Notes: generated by a model from the letters alone, not told the origin. A stretch of 64,000 nt of DNA from Mobiluncus curtisii subsp. curtisii ATCC 35241 (GCF_000146285.1 NZ_GL385912.1:482076-546075), one strand, 5' to 3'. Counted from the stretch's first letter, positions 36,679 through 46,707 are shown. Numbers and translations: made by a program.

Positions 36679-39426
36679 TCAGAAGGGCAAAGGCTCGGTG
36701 TCGTCTTTATCGTATAGCTCTTGGTGACCCACTTGCGGTGTCGCCGGTGGTGCCGGATACGGGAGGGTCGCCGAGTCGGGTTTATCGGAAAATGCCACCG
36801 TGGGGTCAAGGGGGTGTGCGTCGGTGTCACCAGCGTCTGACGGTAACTGGTCTGTATCCTCGTCATCAGCAGGTTTATCGAGAGATTCCGTAGGAGTCGG
36901 GTCCACTGCAGACGGACTGTCCGCGATGGAGTCGGTTTCGCCGCGCAGCATGGCGAGGACACCGGGCAGGTCCTCGTTCGTGACCAGGACTTCGCGTGGC
37001 TTGGAGCCTTCCGAGGGACCCACCACCCCGTATGTTTCGAGGATATCCATCAACCGACCAGCTTTGGCGAACCCCTTGCGCAGTTTACGTTGAATCATCG
37101 AAGTAGAGCCTAACTGAGTGGAAACCACCAACTCGGCGGCTGCCAACACATCGTCCAAGTCATCACCGATTTCTTCGGGGACCTTGGTTTCTTCACTGCT
37201 CTGTTCGCTGGTGACGTCTTCCCGATACACGGGTTCCATCTGTGCCTTGACGTGAGCCACGACACGCATGATTTCTTCCTCCGAGACCCAGGCTCCCTGC
37301 ACTCGTTGCGGCTTAGATTCACCACTGGGCAGGTAGAGAGCATCGCCCTGACCGATGAGTTTTTCTGCCCCGGACTGATCCAAAATCACGCGAGAATCCT
37401 GGTTGGAGGAAGTCGCAAAAGCCAACCGAGAGGGCACATTCGCTTTGATAATGCCCGTGACCACATCCACGGAGGGACGCTGCGTCGCCAACACCAGGTG
37501 AATTCCTGCCGCGCGACCCAGCTGCGTGATGCGTTGAATGGAGGCTTCCACGTCCCGTGGCGCAACCATCATCAAATCTGCCAACTCGTCCACTACCACC
37601 AGCAGGTAGGGCATCCATTCTGGCTCAAAGCGTGACTCGGGCAGCTTTTGCACCTTGCCGGCACGCAGTGCCTGATTGAAATCATCAACGTGGCGGTATC
37701 CGTAGTTCGACAGGGTGTCGTAGCGCATATCCATCTCATTGACGCACCATTCCAGAGCTGTCGCGGCTTTCTTTGCTGAAGTAATAATGGGCGTGACCAG
37801 GTGGGGAATCCCGGCATAAGCGGTGAGCTCCACTCGTTTCGGATCGACCAGAATCAGCCGGACCTGTTCCGGGGTGGCTCGCATCATGATGGAAGTAATC
37901 ATCGAGTTAATGAACGAAGACTTACCCGATCCGGTCGCGCCGGCGACCAGCAGGTGCGGGGTCTTGGCAATGTTGGTCAGGACGTAATCGCCCTCCACGT
38001 CTTTGCCGACCCCGGTGACCAGAGGATGTGTGAGGCGCGAGGCTGCTTCGGAACGCAGCACGTCGCCTAGGTAAACGTTTTCGCGGTCCGCGTTGGGAAT
38101 TTCAATCCCAATCGCGGATTTTCCAGGAATGGGAGACAAAATCCGCACTTCCGGAGACGCTACCGCATAAGCAATGTCCTTGGACAGTCCCTCTACCTTA
38201 GAGACTTTTTCTCCCGGACCGAGCGTCACTTCGTACTGAGTCACCGTCGGTCCCCGTGAAAAGCCGGTGACCTCAGCTGCCACCCCGAACTGCTGAAACA
38301 CGTTGGTCAGAGACTCGATGACACGGTCATTCGCTGGGGACCGTGTCACGTGCGCCGGTCCGATTTTTAACAGGTCTAAAGAGGGCAGGTGGTAGTCGAT
38401 GTCGTGTCCCAAGCCGGTGTGCACGCGTTCGGGCAGGCTGTCCTCAGCTTTGGCGGGGGGCTCAGGCGGAAGTACCGGCTCTGGGGGTCGGCTTTCTGCC
38501 TTGTGCCGCCCTGATTGTTTCCGTGCCGGCAGCAGTTCCGTGGCACCCGTAACGGGTGACTCTGGCAAAGTCTGGGTCGCAGCAGGGACGGGGGTTTGCG
38601 CTGACGGAGCCACGTTCGGCTCGATAACCTTAGTTTCCTCCGGGTCAGACTGGGGATGCGGTCGTTTCCAAGGCATCCGCGAAGGTGTCATGACTTCGGT
38701 GGCACCGGTGAGGTCGACCGTCTCCGGTTCCTCCTCGCTGGTGGCAGGTTCTGGGCTGAGCCAGGCAAAGCGTTGACGTATCAATGAAACCAGGGTGGCT
38801 GCCGGAATTCCCCCGGTGATGAGGATGCCAATCAGCATGATGATGACCAGCAGCGGGAACGCGCCCCACGGCGAAAATAACACGCCGATGGGGTGACCGA
38901 AAAACCACCCCAGCAGACCTCCTGCCGTCATGATTTCAGGAAAACCTGTAGAGGGCCAAGGCAAGCCCTTTGCCACGTGGACCATTCCCGACAGTGCCGC
39001 CAAGATGACGGAAAGTCCCACCAGAATTCGGGTTTCCCGCGCGCCGCGGGACCGGGTGACCTCCGCAGCTTCTGCCTCGGTCACGCCGTCATTGCCGGGG
39101 TCAGGAAAGAACCGTCCCCGCAGGAACAAACGTATGGCGAGGAAACCTAATCCAAAGGGCAGAATGACGGCGAACACCCCAAAAAGTCCCGCGACAGCCA
39201 GATGAATCACGTTCCCTGCCGTACCGGACAGTCCAAACCATTCCCGCAGCGCGACCAAAATCCCTAATGCAATCAGGCACAGCCCCAAAATGTCGCGTTT
39301 CACCTGGGGGTCCAAAGTGGATTGGGGCAGCTCGGGTTGATTGCTCGCGCTGGGTGATTTTTGGTTACCGCCAACAGACCCGCGCTTCGGAGAGTTAGTT
39401 TTCACTTGTTTTTTGGTCGCACTCAT
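36679..39426 (-). CDS. ftsK: FtsK/SpoIIIE DNA translocase
   Basis: A 915-residue protein. Four N-terminal membrane helices (about residues 45-200) are followed by an acidic, proline-rich linker (about residues 230-345). The motor domain has Walker [17 protein letters not shown] and a Walker [12 protein letters not shown] stretch, and the C-terminal winged-helix gamma domain reads [24 protein letters not shown]. It pumps chromosomal DNA at the septum. A 100-residue acidic tail after the gamma domain is unusual; its function is unknown. Confidence 0.96.
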   Translation of the reverse strand: MSATKKQVKTNSPKRGSVGGNQKSPSASNQPELPQSTLDPQVKRDILGLCLIALGILVALREWFGLSGTAGNVIHLAVAGLFGVFAVILPFGLGFLAIRLFLRGRFFPDPGNDGVTEAEAAEVTRSRGARETRILVGLSVILAALSGMVHVAKGLPWPSTGFPEIMTAGGLLGWFFGHPIGVLFSPWGAFPLLVIIMLIGILITGGIPAATLVSLIRQRFAWLSPEPATSEEEPETVDLTGATEVMTPSRMPWKRPHPQSDPEETKVIEPNVAPSAQTPVPAATQTLPESPVTGATELLPARKQSGRHKAESRPPEPVLPPEPPAKAEDSLPERVHTGLGHDIDYHLPSLDLLKIGPAHVTRSPANDRVIESLTNVFQQFGVAAEVTGFSRGPTVTQYEVTLGPGEKVSKVEGLSKDIAYAVASPEVRILSPIPGKSAIGIEIPNADRENVYLGDVLRSEAASRLTHPLVTGVGKDVEGDYVLTNIAKTPHLLVAGATGSGKSSFINSMITSIMMRATPEQVRLILVDPKRVELTAYAGIPHLVTPIITSAKKAATALEWCVNEMDMRYDTLSNYGYRHVDDFNQALRAGKVQKLPESRFEPEWMPYLLVVVDELADLMMVAPRDVEASIQRITQLGRAAGIHLVLATQRPSVDVVTGIIKANVPSRLAFATSSNQDSRVILDQSGAEKLIGQGDALYLPSGESKPQRVQGAWVSEEEIMRVVAHVKAQMEPVYREDVTSEQSSEETKVPEEIGDDLDDVLAAAELVVSTQLGSTSMIQRKLRKGFAKAGRLMDILETYGVVGPSEGSKPREVLVTNEDLPGVLAMLRGETDSIADSPSAVDPTPTESLDKPADDEDTDQLPSDAGDTDAHPLDPTVAFSDKPDSATLPYPAPPATPQVGHQELYDKDDTEPLPF

Positions 39427-39488
39427 AGCGTTCCTAGACTATCCGCCGGCAGAGCTTTTTTGGCACTCCCACGCCGAAAAAAGCGGGA

Positions 39489-40424
39489 TTAGAGCCGGGG
39501 ATTCGTAGCCAGGAAGTTGTCGATTTGAGAAGCTGTGGGGATTCGGTAGTAGCTCCGCCGCCCCATCGCCAGCGCGGCTGCTGCGTTGGCTCTCGCGCAA
39601 GCCTGTTCCAGCGACGACCCCATTATGAGCGAAGCCAGCAGCACCCCGGTATGGGCTTCTCCAGCTCCAGTAGTATCCATCAAATCGGTGGGATAAGCAG
39701 GGACTCCCCGTGGAGTCTGCCCGGCAGATTCCTGAATGATTGCCCCGTTTTGCCCGTCACGCAGCACTAACGCAGTTTCCGGTTTCACGTAACGGCGCAG
39801 TACCTCAGCAATAGGACCGCGCCCCAACCGCATCCGCACCGTATCTGCCTGGTGCTTATTTAGAGTCAATAAATCCGCCCGGGCCAGGACTTTCACCATC
39901 ACATCTAAATCGACTTCCCCCACCAACGGACCCCCCGCCACCGCGAGGTACAGATTCTCCGGCAGTTGTTCAATCCAATTCGTGAGAATCTCGGCAAGCT
40001 GCGGATATGCCAGGTCGTTGAGGCTGACAAAGACATAGTCATTTCCCCGCAAAATTATCCCTGCCAGGTCACGCGGGTCAGGCTCGACTTCTACGCCAGG
40101 GGACGTAATCACACTGCGTACCCCTTCGGAGTCTATGGCGGCAATCCTCAACCCGATGTCCCCCACAATTTCGCGGGAGAGCACAGAAATTCCTTCTCGC
40201 CCCAAGGAGTGTCGGGCTTGAATCGAGTTCGGACCGGTTCCCAGTGGGGCGGTCACGCAGGCGGCGACACCTTGCCGCGCCACGGTGGCGACCACGTAGA
40301 AACCTCCTGCTACGACAGCCCCTTCCATGATGGAGGCACGGACTTCGGCACCCTGATCGGGCAGATGGTCAACCCGCAGGGGCAGCTCCAAGTTGATGGA
40401 CTGAGTAGAGATAAAACGTGCCAC
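39489..40424 (-). CDS. PfkB-family carbohydrate kinase with altered active-site motif
   Basis: A 311-residue ribokinase-like protein. The N-terminal glycine-rich AVVAGGFYVVATVAR and the C-terminal motif are recognisable. The C-terminal motif reads DTTGAGEAHTG, with Glu (bases 39657-39659) in place of the catalytic Asp of GAGD and His in place of Phe. GTG at 40424 has AGGGAGA upstream; the upstream frame extension is rejected. It follows the RNase J gene by 16 bases. Substrate unknown; it may be of reduced or changed activity. Confidence 0.75.
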   Translation of the reverse strand: MARFISTQSINLELPLRVDHLPDQGAEVRASIMEGAVVAGGFYVVATVARQGVAACVTAPLGTGPNSIQARHSLGREGISVLSREIVGDIGLRIAAIDSEGVRSVITSPGVEVEPDPRDLAGIILRGNDYVFVSLNDLAYPQLAEILTNWIEQLPENLYLAVAGGPLVGEVDLDVMVKVLARADLLTLNKHQADTVRMRLGRGPIAEVLRRYVKPETALVLRDGQNGAIIQESAGQTPRGVPAYPTDLMDTTGAGEAHTGVLLASLIMGSSLEQACARANAAAALAMGRRSYYRIPTASQIDNFLATNPRL

Positions 40425-40440
40425 AGCGATTCTCCCTGAG

Positions 40441-42135
40441 CTAGTCAGCTTCCAACACCAGGGGCACAATCATGGGCGCGCGCTTCAATCGCTTGGACAC
40501 CCAGCGTCCCAAGGTCCGGCGCGCGACCCGTTCCATATCCCGCACGTTGGCTTGTCCGTCCGCAGCTGCTGCACTCAAAGCGTCAGCGATAGCCGGTTCA
40601 ATGTCTCTAAACACGTCATCATTTTCTGCCACTCCTCGCGCGATAACGGTCGGACCAGCGAGGATAGTCCCGGTGCTCATCTCCATCACCACGTAAACCG
40701 CCACAAACCCCTCTTGTGCCAGGACGCGACGGTCATACAGTTCAGACTCCCCAATCTCACCAATGGACGTGCCATCCACATAGATAAAGTCACACGGCAC
40801 CTGACCCACAATCTGTGCCTCGCCGTTCTTAACCTCCACGCAGACCCCGTCCTCTGCGAGCATGACGCGACGCGGATCGACTCCGGTCTTTACGGCATGT
40901 TTCCCATTGGCGACCAAGTGGCGAATCTCGCCGTGAATGGGCATCACGTTCTTTGGCTTCACGATGTTATAGGCATAGAGCAGCTCGCCCGTGGCGGCGT
41001 GACCGGACACGTGAACCCTCGAATTACCCTTGTGCACGACCTGCGCGCCCAGACGAATGAGCTGATTAATGACGCGCCCCACCGAGTTTTCATTACCGGG
41101 AATCAGGGAGGACGCCAACACCACCGTGTCGCCCTGACCGATAGAAATCGTCCGGTGCGAACGGTTGGCTATCCGCGACAGGGCTGCCATCGGTTCGCCC
41201 TGCGAGCCAGTAGCCATGTACACACGACGTTCAGGAGGCAGGGAATTGACGTCCTTAAGGTCAATCAGCACGCCATCCGGCACGGTCATGTAGCCAGCCT
41301 CCGCGGCGATGGTCATGTTGCGTTCCATGGACCGCCCCACCAGGGCGACCTTCCGGTTAGATTTCGCGGCAGCGTTCAAGACCTGCTGCACCCGGTGGAC
41401 GTGGGAGGCAAACGAAGCGACCACAATCTGACCGGTAGCGTGGAGGAATACGTCCTCAAGCACCGGCCCAATCTCACGCTCCGAAGTGATAAAGCCGGGG
41501 ACTTCGGCATTCGTAGAGTCTACGCAGAACAAGTCGACTCCGGCTTCACCCCAGCGCGCGAAAGCACGCAGGTCGGTAATGCGCCCATCCAGGGGCAGCT
41601 GGTCCATCTTAAAGTCCCCGGTAATCAGCGCGGAGCCGGCTTTTGTGCGCACCATGACTGCCAAGGCATCCGGAATCGAGTGGTTTACTGCGCAAAACTC
41701 GAGGTGGAATGGTCCCAAGTCGAGCCGCTCACCCTCCGCCTTGACCCGCAGGTTTGTGGTCGGCAGGCGATGCTCCAAAAGTTTCGGTTCCACGAACGCC
41801 AGTGTCAGGTGCGAACCGTAGACGGGAATGTCCTCGCGCAGTTTCAACAGGTAGGGCACCGCCCCGATGTGATCCTCGTGACCGTGAGTCAGCACCACGC
41901 CGACCACATCCGCCATCCGGTCTTGGATATAGGTGAAATCCGGCAAGATGAGGTCTACTCCCGGCTGGATTTCTTCGGGGAACAGCACCCCGCAATCCAC
42001 AATCAGGATTTTGCCTTCAGTTTCCAAAACGGTCATGTTGCGACCGACTTCACCCAGACCACCCAAGGGCACCACTCGCAAGACATCGGGCTTGGCAGGT
42101 CCGGGTTGGGGCAGCTGAAAAATATCTTCACTCAC
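40441..42135 (-). CDS. rnj: RNase J, metallo-beta-lactamase ribonuclease
   Basis: A 564-residue 5'-exo/endoribonuclease. The metal site HGHEDHIGAVPYLL, then beta-CASP features (SFASHVHRVQQVLNAAAKSNRKVALVGRS and SGHAATGELLYAYN, HGEIRHL) and a C-terminal domain. It processes mRNA and rRNA. GTG start; GATAGGGGC lies upstream. Co-transcribed with the PfkB-like kinase. Confidence 0.95.
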   Translation of the reverse strand: MSEDIFQLPQPGPAKPDVLRVVPLGGLGEVGRNMTVLETEGKILIVDCGVLFPEEIQPGVDLILPDFTYIQDRMADVVGVVLTHGHEDHIGAVPYLLKLREDIPVYGSHLTLAFVEPKLLEHRLPTTNLRVKAEGERLDLGPFHLEFCAVNHSIPDALAVMVRTKAGSALITGDFKMDQLPLDGRITDLRAFARWGEAGVDLFCVDSTNAEVPGFITSEREIGPVLEDVFLHATGQIVVASFASHVHRVQQVLNAAAKSNRKVALVGRSMERNMTIAAEAGYMTVPDGVLIDLKDVNSLPPERRVYMATGSQGEPMAALSRIANRSHRTISIGQGDTVVLASSLIPGNENSVGRVINQLIRLGAQVVHKGNSRVHVSGHAATGELLYAYNIVKPKNVMPIHGEIRHLVANGKHAVKTGVDPRRVMLAEDGVCVEVKNGEAQIVGQVPCDFIYVDGTSIGEIGESELYDRRVLAQEGFVAVYVVMEMSTGTILAGPTVIARGVAENDDVFRDIEPAIADALSAAAADGQANVRDMERVARRTLGRWVSKRLKRAPMIVPLVLEAD

Positions 42136-42316
42136 GCCCCTATCTTAGCGGTTTCGCCTTGCTCCAGGCTGACGCACCCGCCCCGGCGTGCCTGTCACAG
42201 GACAAACCGAGTGCGTTCACGGTCGCCTGCGGCACTCGGAGGACACTTCGTCCACCTGGTGGAACCCCTGTCCGCCCTGTGAACGCCGGTGCCTTGACGG
42301 AAATAACGGGGACGGT

Positions 42317-43726
42317 TTATTCCCCCGGTCCTAACCGCACCTCAATAGTGGCACGTTTCGCCAGTTCAGCCGCCCAGTCCCGGACTTGTGCAGCGGTAAC
42401 GGCGTGCATCTGTTCCAGCTTCGCCGCTAACGGGATATAAGCCCCACGCAGGATTTCAGCATGAGCCAGACGATTGGCACGCACAGTATTGTCTTCCAGG
42501 CTCAGCAGGGTGGCTCCGCGTAGCTGCCCTTTGGCTCGAGCTAGCTCGTCCGCGGGGATCGGGTCGGTGGCAATTTCTTCCAGTTCGGCACGCAGTAGCG
42601 CCGCTACCTCGTCCGCGTTCGCCGGATTGCAGGTCGCGGTTAACCCAAAACTACCTGCGTCCCGGTAAGACGAGTTAAACGCGTAGGTGGTGTATGCCAG
42701 ACCGCGCTTTTCCCGGATATTTTGGAACAGGCGTGAGCTCATCCCTCCGCCCAGGACGGTATTCAGCACATTCATCACGTGCATATGTTCATCCGCCACT
42801 CCCGGTCCCGGTCCGCCGATGATGATGCGACTCTGTTCAAACTTGCCGTCGACGATAAAGACTCCAGACTCAGGTTTCCAAGCGCCCCGACCTGATGCGT
42901 TGAGACTGTTTCCACAACGGTCAGCGGAGCTGCCCAGCGGGACGGATACCGCGGTGTTGAAATCTAAGGCGGGTTGGGCGGGGTCAGGCGCGGATTGCCA
43001 TTGCGACCACGGGGAGTCGGGACGGTGCAGCGCCCGCGCCACAAGTTCACACACCTGATCGTGATTGACTTCTCCCGCGGCCGCCACCACCAGGCGATCC
43101 GGAGCATATCCGGCCTGGTAGTGAGCCACTATTGCCTCCAAGGTATCGGCTTTTACCGATTCAATCGTGCCGCCAATGGGACGCCCCAACGGATGAGTCG
43201 CAAAGACTCGGCGGGTAAATTCGTCAAAAGCCTGTTCGCTGGGGTTATCCAGCGCCATCGTCAGCTCGTCGAGGATAATGCCGCGTTCCATCTCAAAATC
43301 GGCAGCGTTGAGCAAGGGCGCGCATACCATATCCATCAGGACGTCAACCGCCATCGGCACGTCCTCACCCAAGACTTCTGCGTAGTAGTGGGTGTATTCT
43401 CTACCGGTAGCGGCGTTAGAGTCGCCTCCGACCGCATCAAACTCCATAGCTATCTGATGGGCAGTGCGCCGCGTGGTTCCTTTAAACAAAAGGTGTTCCA
43501 GAAAGTGTGTGGAGCCACGCGCCCCCTCGACCTCGTCACGAGAGCCGCGCGCGACCCACAGCGCCACGGTAGCGGCGCGGGTGCCCAGCATCTGCTCGGT
43601 GATAACGCGCGTTCCCCCAGGCAAAATCGTCCGGCGAATCGCCCCGTCCTCCAAGGTCACGTCCGCGCCGGGAGCACCTGCGGGAAGCGCCGGAAGCGGA
43701 TCGGCAACAGGTTTCAAATCAGTCAT
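42317..43726 (-). CDS. M16 family zinc metallopeptidase
   Basis: A 469-residue processing-peptidase-like protein. The inverted zinc motif HFLEHLLFKGT (HxxEH) is near residue 76, with a downstream Glu in ELTMALDNPSEQAFDEF. The C-terminal half has the inactive-type M16C fold (RGLAYTTYAFNSSYRDAG). It lies just upstream of the RNase J gene after a 181-base gap, an arrangement seen with pnp/rnj regions in actinobacteria. Intracellular; substrates unknown. Confidence 0.93.
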   Translation of the reverse strand: MTDLKPVADPLPALPAGAPGADVTLEDGAIRRTILPGGTRVITEQMLGTRAATVALWVARGSRDEVEGARGSTHFLEHLLFKGTTRRTAHQIAMEFDAVGGDSNAATGREYTHYYAEVLGEDVPMAVDVLMDMVCAPLLNAADFEMERGIILDELTMALDNPSEQAFDEFTRRVFATHPLGRPIGGTIESVKADTLEAIVAHYQAGYAPDRLVVAAAGEVNHDQVCELVARALHRPDSPWSQWQSAPDPAQPALDFNTAVSVPLGSSADRCGNSLNASGRGAWKPESGVFIVDGKFEQSRIIIGGPGPGVADEHMHVMNVLNTVLGGGMSSRLFQNIREKRGLAYTTYAFNSSYRDAGSFGLTATCNPANADEVAALLRAELEEIATDPIPADELARAKGQLRGATLLSLEDNTVRANRLAHAEILRGAYIPLAAKLEQMHAVTAAQVRDWAAELAKRATIEVRLGPGE

Positions 43727-43755
43727 AGTGACCCAATTTTACTAGACTGGTACGC

Positions 43756-44310
43756 ATGTCCCAGCACAACTTTGGTAAACAGGAAAAACCCGACGATTCC
43801 GACCAGTCTCCCGCGCACGCAAATCCGGAGGGAATCCCTCGGGCGGGGAAAAATCCTCCTCCCAAACCCGGAAAATCTGCGCTGTCGAAACAATCTCTGT
43901 GGCGCTCCGCGGCTGACGTGTGGCCTTTCGTGGTGGGGTCTTTCGGGTGTGCCCTGGCGTCGTACTTCTTGACCTATGCCGGCTCAGCCTATGAACAGCC
44001 GAATTCGCTGACCACCGGGGCGACCGTCATGTTGATGGCAGCGGGAGCTTGCGTGCTGGCTGCCACCGTCGGGCTGGTTCACCTGGCGTTTTCTGTTTCC
44101 GCAAAAGTGTTGTGGGCGATAGGTGTCGGTCTGGGGACAGCGCTGTCGGTGGCAGCTTTCGTTGTGGCAGGGATGCACGTTGCCCCCGGATTTGTGTTTG
44201 GTGTGACGTTCCTGGTGCTGTGTGTGCCGGGGTATTTCCTGGGTCGGCGTGCTGATGACTACCGCGCCCAGTTCCCCAAACGCAGCCATTTCCTGGGTGA
44301 CTGGGATTAG
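43756..44310 (+). CDS. Hypothetical membrane protein, four predicted helices
   Basis: A 184-residue protein. A hydrophilic 50-residue N-terminus rich in Pro, Lys and Ser is followed by four membrane segments (about residues 56-75, 88-112, 116-138 and 142-160) and a short basic tail with YRAQFPKRSHFLGDWD. I know no family for it. Divergent from the M16 peptidase, sharing a 29-base promoter region, so transcripts may be leader-poor. Confidence 0.7.
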   Translation: MSQHNFGKQEKPDDSDQSPAHANPEGIPRAGKNPPPKPGKSALSKQSLWRSAADVWPFVVGSFGCALASYFLTYAGSAYEQPNSLTTGATVMLMAAGACVLAATVGLVHLAFSVSAKVLWAIGVGLGTALSVAAFVVAGMHVAPGFVFGVTFLVLCVPGYFLGRRADDYRAQFPKRSHFLGDWD

Positions 44311-44457
44311 GAATTGAGCCAGCAGCTCAGCTCCCGGAGCCTGGGGCGGAGCCGCGAGTGTTCCCGACCGCCCTGGCGCAACCACCCCACGATGCTGACT
44401 CTAACGCGGGCTAAACCCGACCTGAGAGGTTGACCGGGGACGCTTTTGCGTAATATT

Positions 44458-44820
44458 TCAAAAGGACGTCCGCCCGCGCAAGGCGTCAAGCTGACGGCGT
44501 TCCTTTTTGGTGGGACGTCCAGTGCCGCGCGGTCGATAGATAACCGCAGCATTAGCGGGGTTCGTCAAGCGTTCCGGAGTGACGTCTGTATAGCATTTCA
44601 CGGCTTCGGGCGCCCCTACACGCTTGGGAATCAGGGCTATAACCTTCAGGACTCGGTCAAAACCCGCGACTCGTAGCCGCACTTCGTCCCCCGCCCGCAC
44701 CGCGCTGGAGGCTTTCGCGCTTACCCCGTTGATTTTCACGTGTCCAGCGCGCGCCGCCGCGGTCGCAAGTGATCGCGACTTCACTTGTCGCACCGCCCAC
44801 AGCCACACGTCGACGCGCAT
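44458..44820 (-). CDS. S4-domain RNA-binding protein (Hsp15/YrfH-like)
   Basis: A 120-residue protein whose first 60 residues form an S4 domain (MRVDVWLWAVRQVKSRSLATAAARAGHVKINGV, residues of the alpha-L fold), with a basic C-terminus (PRGTGRPTKKERRQLD) as in Hsp15-like ribosome rescue proteins. ATG at 44820 has GGGGA nine bases upstream; 44829 is too close to it. It probably binds stalled 50S subunits. Confidence 0.85.
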   Translation of the reverse strand: MRVDVWLWAVRQVKSRSLATAAARAGHVKINGVSAKASSAVRAGDEVRLRVAGFDRVLKVIALIPKRVGAPEAVKCYTDVTPERLTNPANAAVIYRPRGTGRPTKKERRQLDALRGRTSF

Positions 44821-44838
44821 TTTATCCATTCCCCCAGT

Positions 44839-45717
44839 CTACTCGCCGCTGGCAGGCAGCGGTTGACCGGGGCAATTGCTCAGGATATGTACCATCGCAT
44901 CGCGTTCTGACGGAGTCACCCACAGTCGATACTTCGCTTTGACCGCAATTTGGCGCGAGATGTAGGCACATCGGAAGCCCTGACGCGGTGGCAGCCACGT
45001 CGCCGCATCGCTGTCTGATTTTTGCTGGTTGAGCCGACCGTCCACTGCCAGCAGGTTCAACGGATCGTTCGCCAGGGTTTCGCGCTGCGCGGCGCTCAAG
45101 GCTTGGGCGCCTTTCTGCCAGGCGTCAGACAGGGCAACGACGTGGTCAATCTGGATAGCCGCCGCCTGTGACTTGTGGAAATACTTAGTTTCGCCGGAAT
45201 ATGGCTCTGTCAGGGTTCCGCTCAGTACCACGCACCCATGGGTGTTTGCTTTCCAGGTCTTGTTGGTCAAATCGCGGTTCAGGATGTCGTTGCGGGTGTC
45301 GCAGCCGTTGTGGTCAATATCGCGCCATCGCCGACCGAATTCCGCCCGCCGATATCCGGTTTTCGGCGCCCGTCCTTTCACGGGCAGGGACGCCAGCGCT
45401 GCCGCAGCGTCCCCTGAGGTTTCCGGAGTGGGCGTGGTCGGGCTGGGTTCAACAGTGATTTCTGGGGTCGGTGTGGGGGAAGAGTCAGAAGAGGTGGGGG
45501 TGGGCGCATCGGTGACGCGTGGCACTTTGGGGGAGATGGCGGGACTGGTGGAAGTGGCGGGGTCGGGAACTAAATCGTTGGGTTTATAGCCCATCCCGCT
45601 GCCTAGCACTACCAGAATAAGCAACACCCCGACGCCAACCAGCAGCTTCTTAGTTGAGCTGATCTGTTTGGTCGGGGCTTTGCCTGGCTTACTGGCTGGC
45701 ATCTGGTTTTCTTTCAC
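44839..45717 (-). CDS. Membrane-anchored HNH endonuclease-like protein (DUF1524 type), copy 2
   Basis: A 292-residue paralogue of 5295-6182. One hydrophobic segment (about residues 24-44, LLVGVGVLLILVVLGSGMGY) predicts N-in/C-out. A Ser/Thr/Pro/Glu-rich linker of about 60 residues follows, then the nuclease domain with IDHNGCDTRNDIL, IDHVVALSDAW and NDPLNL. Copies share most motif residues, including the CAY and QIAVKAKY stretches. GTG at 45717 or ATG at 45702 could start it. Unlike copy 1 it has no methyltransferase neighbour. Ten bases upstream of an S4 gene. Confidence 0.82.
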   Translation of the reverse strand: MKENQMPASKPGKAPTKQISSTKKLLVGVGVLLILVVLGSGMGYKPNDLVPDPATSTSPAISPKVPRVTDAPTPTSSDSSPTPTPEITVEPSPTTPTPETSGDAAAALASLPVKGRAPKTGYRRAEFGRRWRDIDHNGCDTRNDILNRDLTNKTWKANTHGCVVLSGTLTEPYSGETKYFHKSQAAAIQIDHVVALSDAWQKGAQALSAAQRETLANDPLNLLAVDGRLNQQKSDSDAATWLPPRQGFRCAYISRQIAVKAKYRLWVTPSERDAMVHILSNCPGQPLPASGE

Positions 45718-45870
45718 AGCCCCATTCTAGGGTGAGGGGGGAATATAAAAATTTCGACGGTTGAGTATCCGGTATTCTCAGATTTCTATTTACGCTAGCA
45801 AGCGGTCATGATTACCCCGGAAAAACATCTCCATAGTCTTTGATGCGGAAATTTGACCAAATATTTAAGT

Positions 45871-45889
45871 TTTTGTTAGGCTAGCCTTA
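45871..45889 (+). promoter_or_regulatory. DtxR/IdeR-type iron box upstream of the six-Cys/cytochrome pair
   Basis: TTTTGTTAGGCTAGCCTTA, about 16 of 19 matches to TWAGGTTAGSCTWACCTWA. The dyad AGGCTAGCCT is perfect. It ends 30 bases before the ATG of the 74-residue gene. Confidence 0.75.
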
Positions 45890-45919
45890 CAACGTTATTA
45901 TCAGGACAAAGGAAATGTA

Positions 45920-46144
45920 ATGTCAGAAGATGTTCAAAAAGAAGACCTTCAAAAGCAAATTGATGAACGACGCACCAATTTTTGCATGAATCTTTGCCCT
46001 GGTTGCAAGGCTGCTCGCGCAAAGCAAAAGGGTTTTTGGTATCACACTGTCAAAGTATGTGATGACAAACTGTGTCCCTGGTGTGCAGCATATTATCGCA
46101 CCCAAGGAAAACGCGCTTATGAGCCTCTCGATTCGGTTGAATGA
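45920..46144 (+). CDS. Six-cysteine small protein, iron-box controlled
   Basis: A 74-residue basic soluble protein with no signal peptide. Its cysteines form two similar clusters: Cys22-x3-Cys26-x2-Cys29 and Cys47-x4-Cys52-x2-Cys55, both with CPxC. This suggests one or two bound Fe-S clusters or zinc, and an electron carrier is possible. It could also be a zinc-ribbon regulator. The stop overlaps the next gene's ATG (ATGA), so the two proteins are probably made together. AAAGGAAA lies upstream of the ATG. I recognise no family. Confidence 0.72.
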   Translation: MSEDVQKEDLQKQIDERRTNFCMNLCPGCKAARAKQKGFWYHTVKVCDDKLCPWCAAYYRTQGKRAYEPLDSVE

Positions 46145-46707
46145 TTATCATGACACACCTGGAAGAGTACTATCAAAACAAACCCTACCCTTTCTTCATT
46201 GTGCACATGATTGCAATTGTAGGTTTTGTAGCCCTTCTCATTACTTCTCTAATTATGCTAGTAGCCCATAATTCAGGCACAGCCGTAATCGTTATACATA
46301 AGTTGTCTTCCTGGCTCTTAATGATAGGTCTGGTTATCAGCGGGGTCGAAGCTCTGGTTGTAAAGCTCTTTGCTCCGAGCGCGAAGCGTAAACCTTTTGG
46401 TTATAGAATTCCTGTCTTAAAAGAAATAACCACCAGGCAAGAAGTCGCCATATATACCACCTATTGTGTGCTGTCTTGGGCGCTCCTCCCCATCGTATTT
46501 ATATTCGCGTTCCTCAGCGGTATTGGCGCAGTGGGGATTTCATCACCAGTGCTGCCCTTCCACACCATAGATTCAGGGTTGTTGGCTCACTTCCACCACA
46601 TTAGCGGTGCCTTATTTGTCATCATGATTATCCTGCACGTCGCACTTTCAGTTCCGGCGCGCCGGGCCAGAGAGAAAGCAAATCAGGCGATTAGTTCGAA
46701 TAATTAA
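46141..46707 (+). CDS. Predicted di-heme b-type cytochrome membrane protein
   Basis: A 188-residue protein with four hydrophobic segments (about 18-43, 46-77, 103-131 and 147-172). Histidines sit at positions suitable for two b hemes: His22 in helix 1, His53 in helix 2, His152 and His166 in helix 4. The 14-residue spacing matches FdnI-type cytochrome b561 (Ni/Fe-hydrogenase b-subunit) proteins. It is coupled to the six-Cys gene and sits under an iron box, so ferric reduction at the membrane is the likely role. Exact family unassigned. Confidence 0.7.
   Translation: MIIMTHLEEYYQNKPYPFFIVHMIAIVGFVALLITSLIMLVAHNSGTAVIVIHKLSSWLLMIGLVISGVEALVVKLFAPSAKRKPFGYRIPVLKEITTRQEVAIYTTYCVLSWALLPIVFIFAFLSGIGAVGISSPVLPFHTIDSGLLAHFHHISGALFVIMIILHVALSVPARRAREKANQAISSNN

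Noticed and set aside
40552-42282. A 576-residue plus-strand frame
   Set aside because: It is the complement of RNase J; codon pattern and motifs lie on the minus strand.
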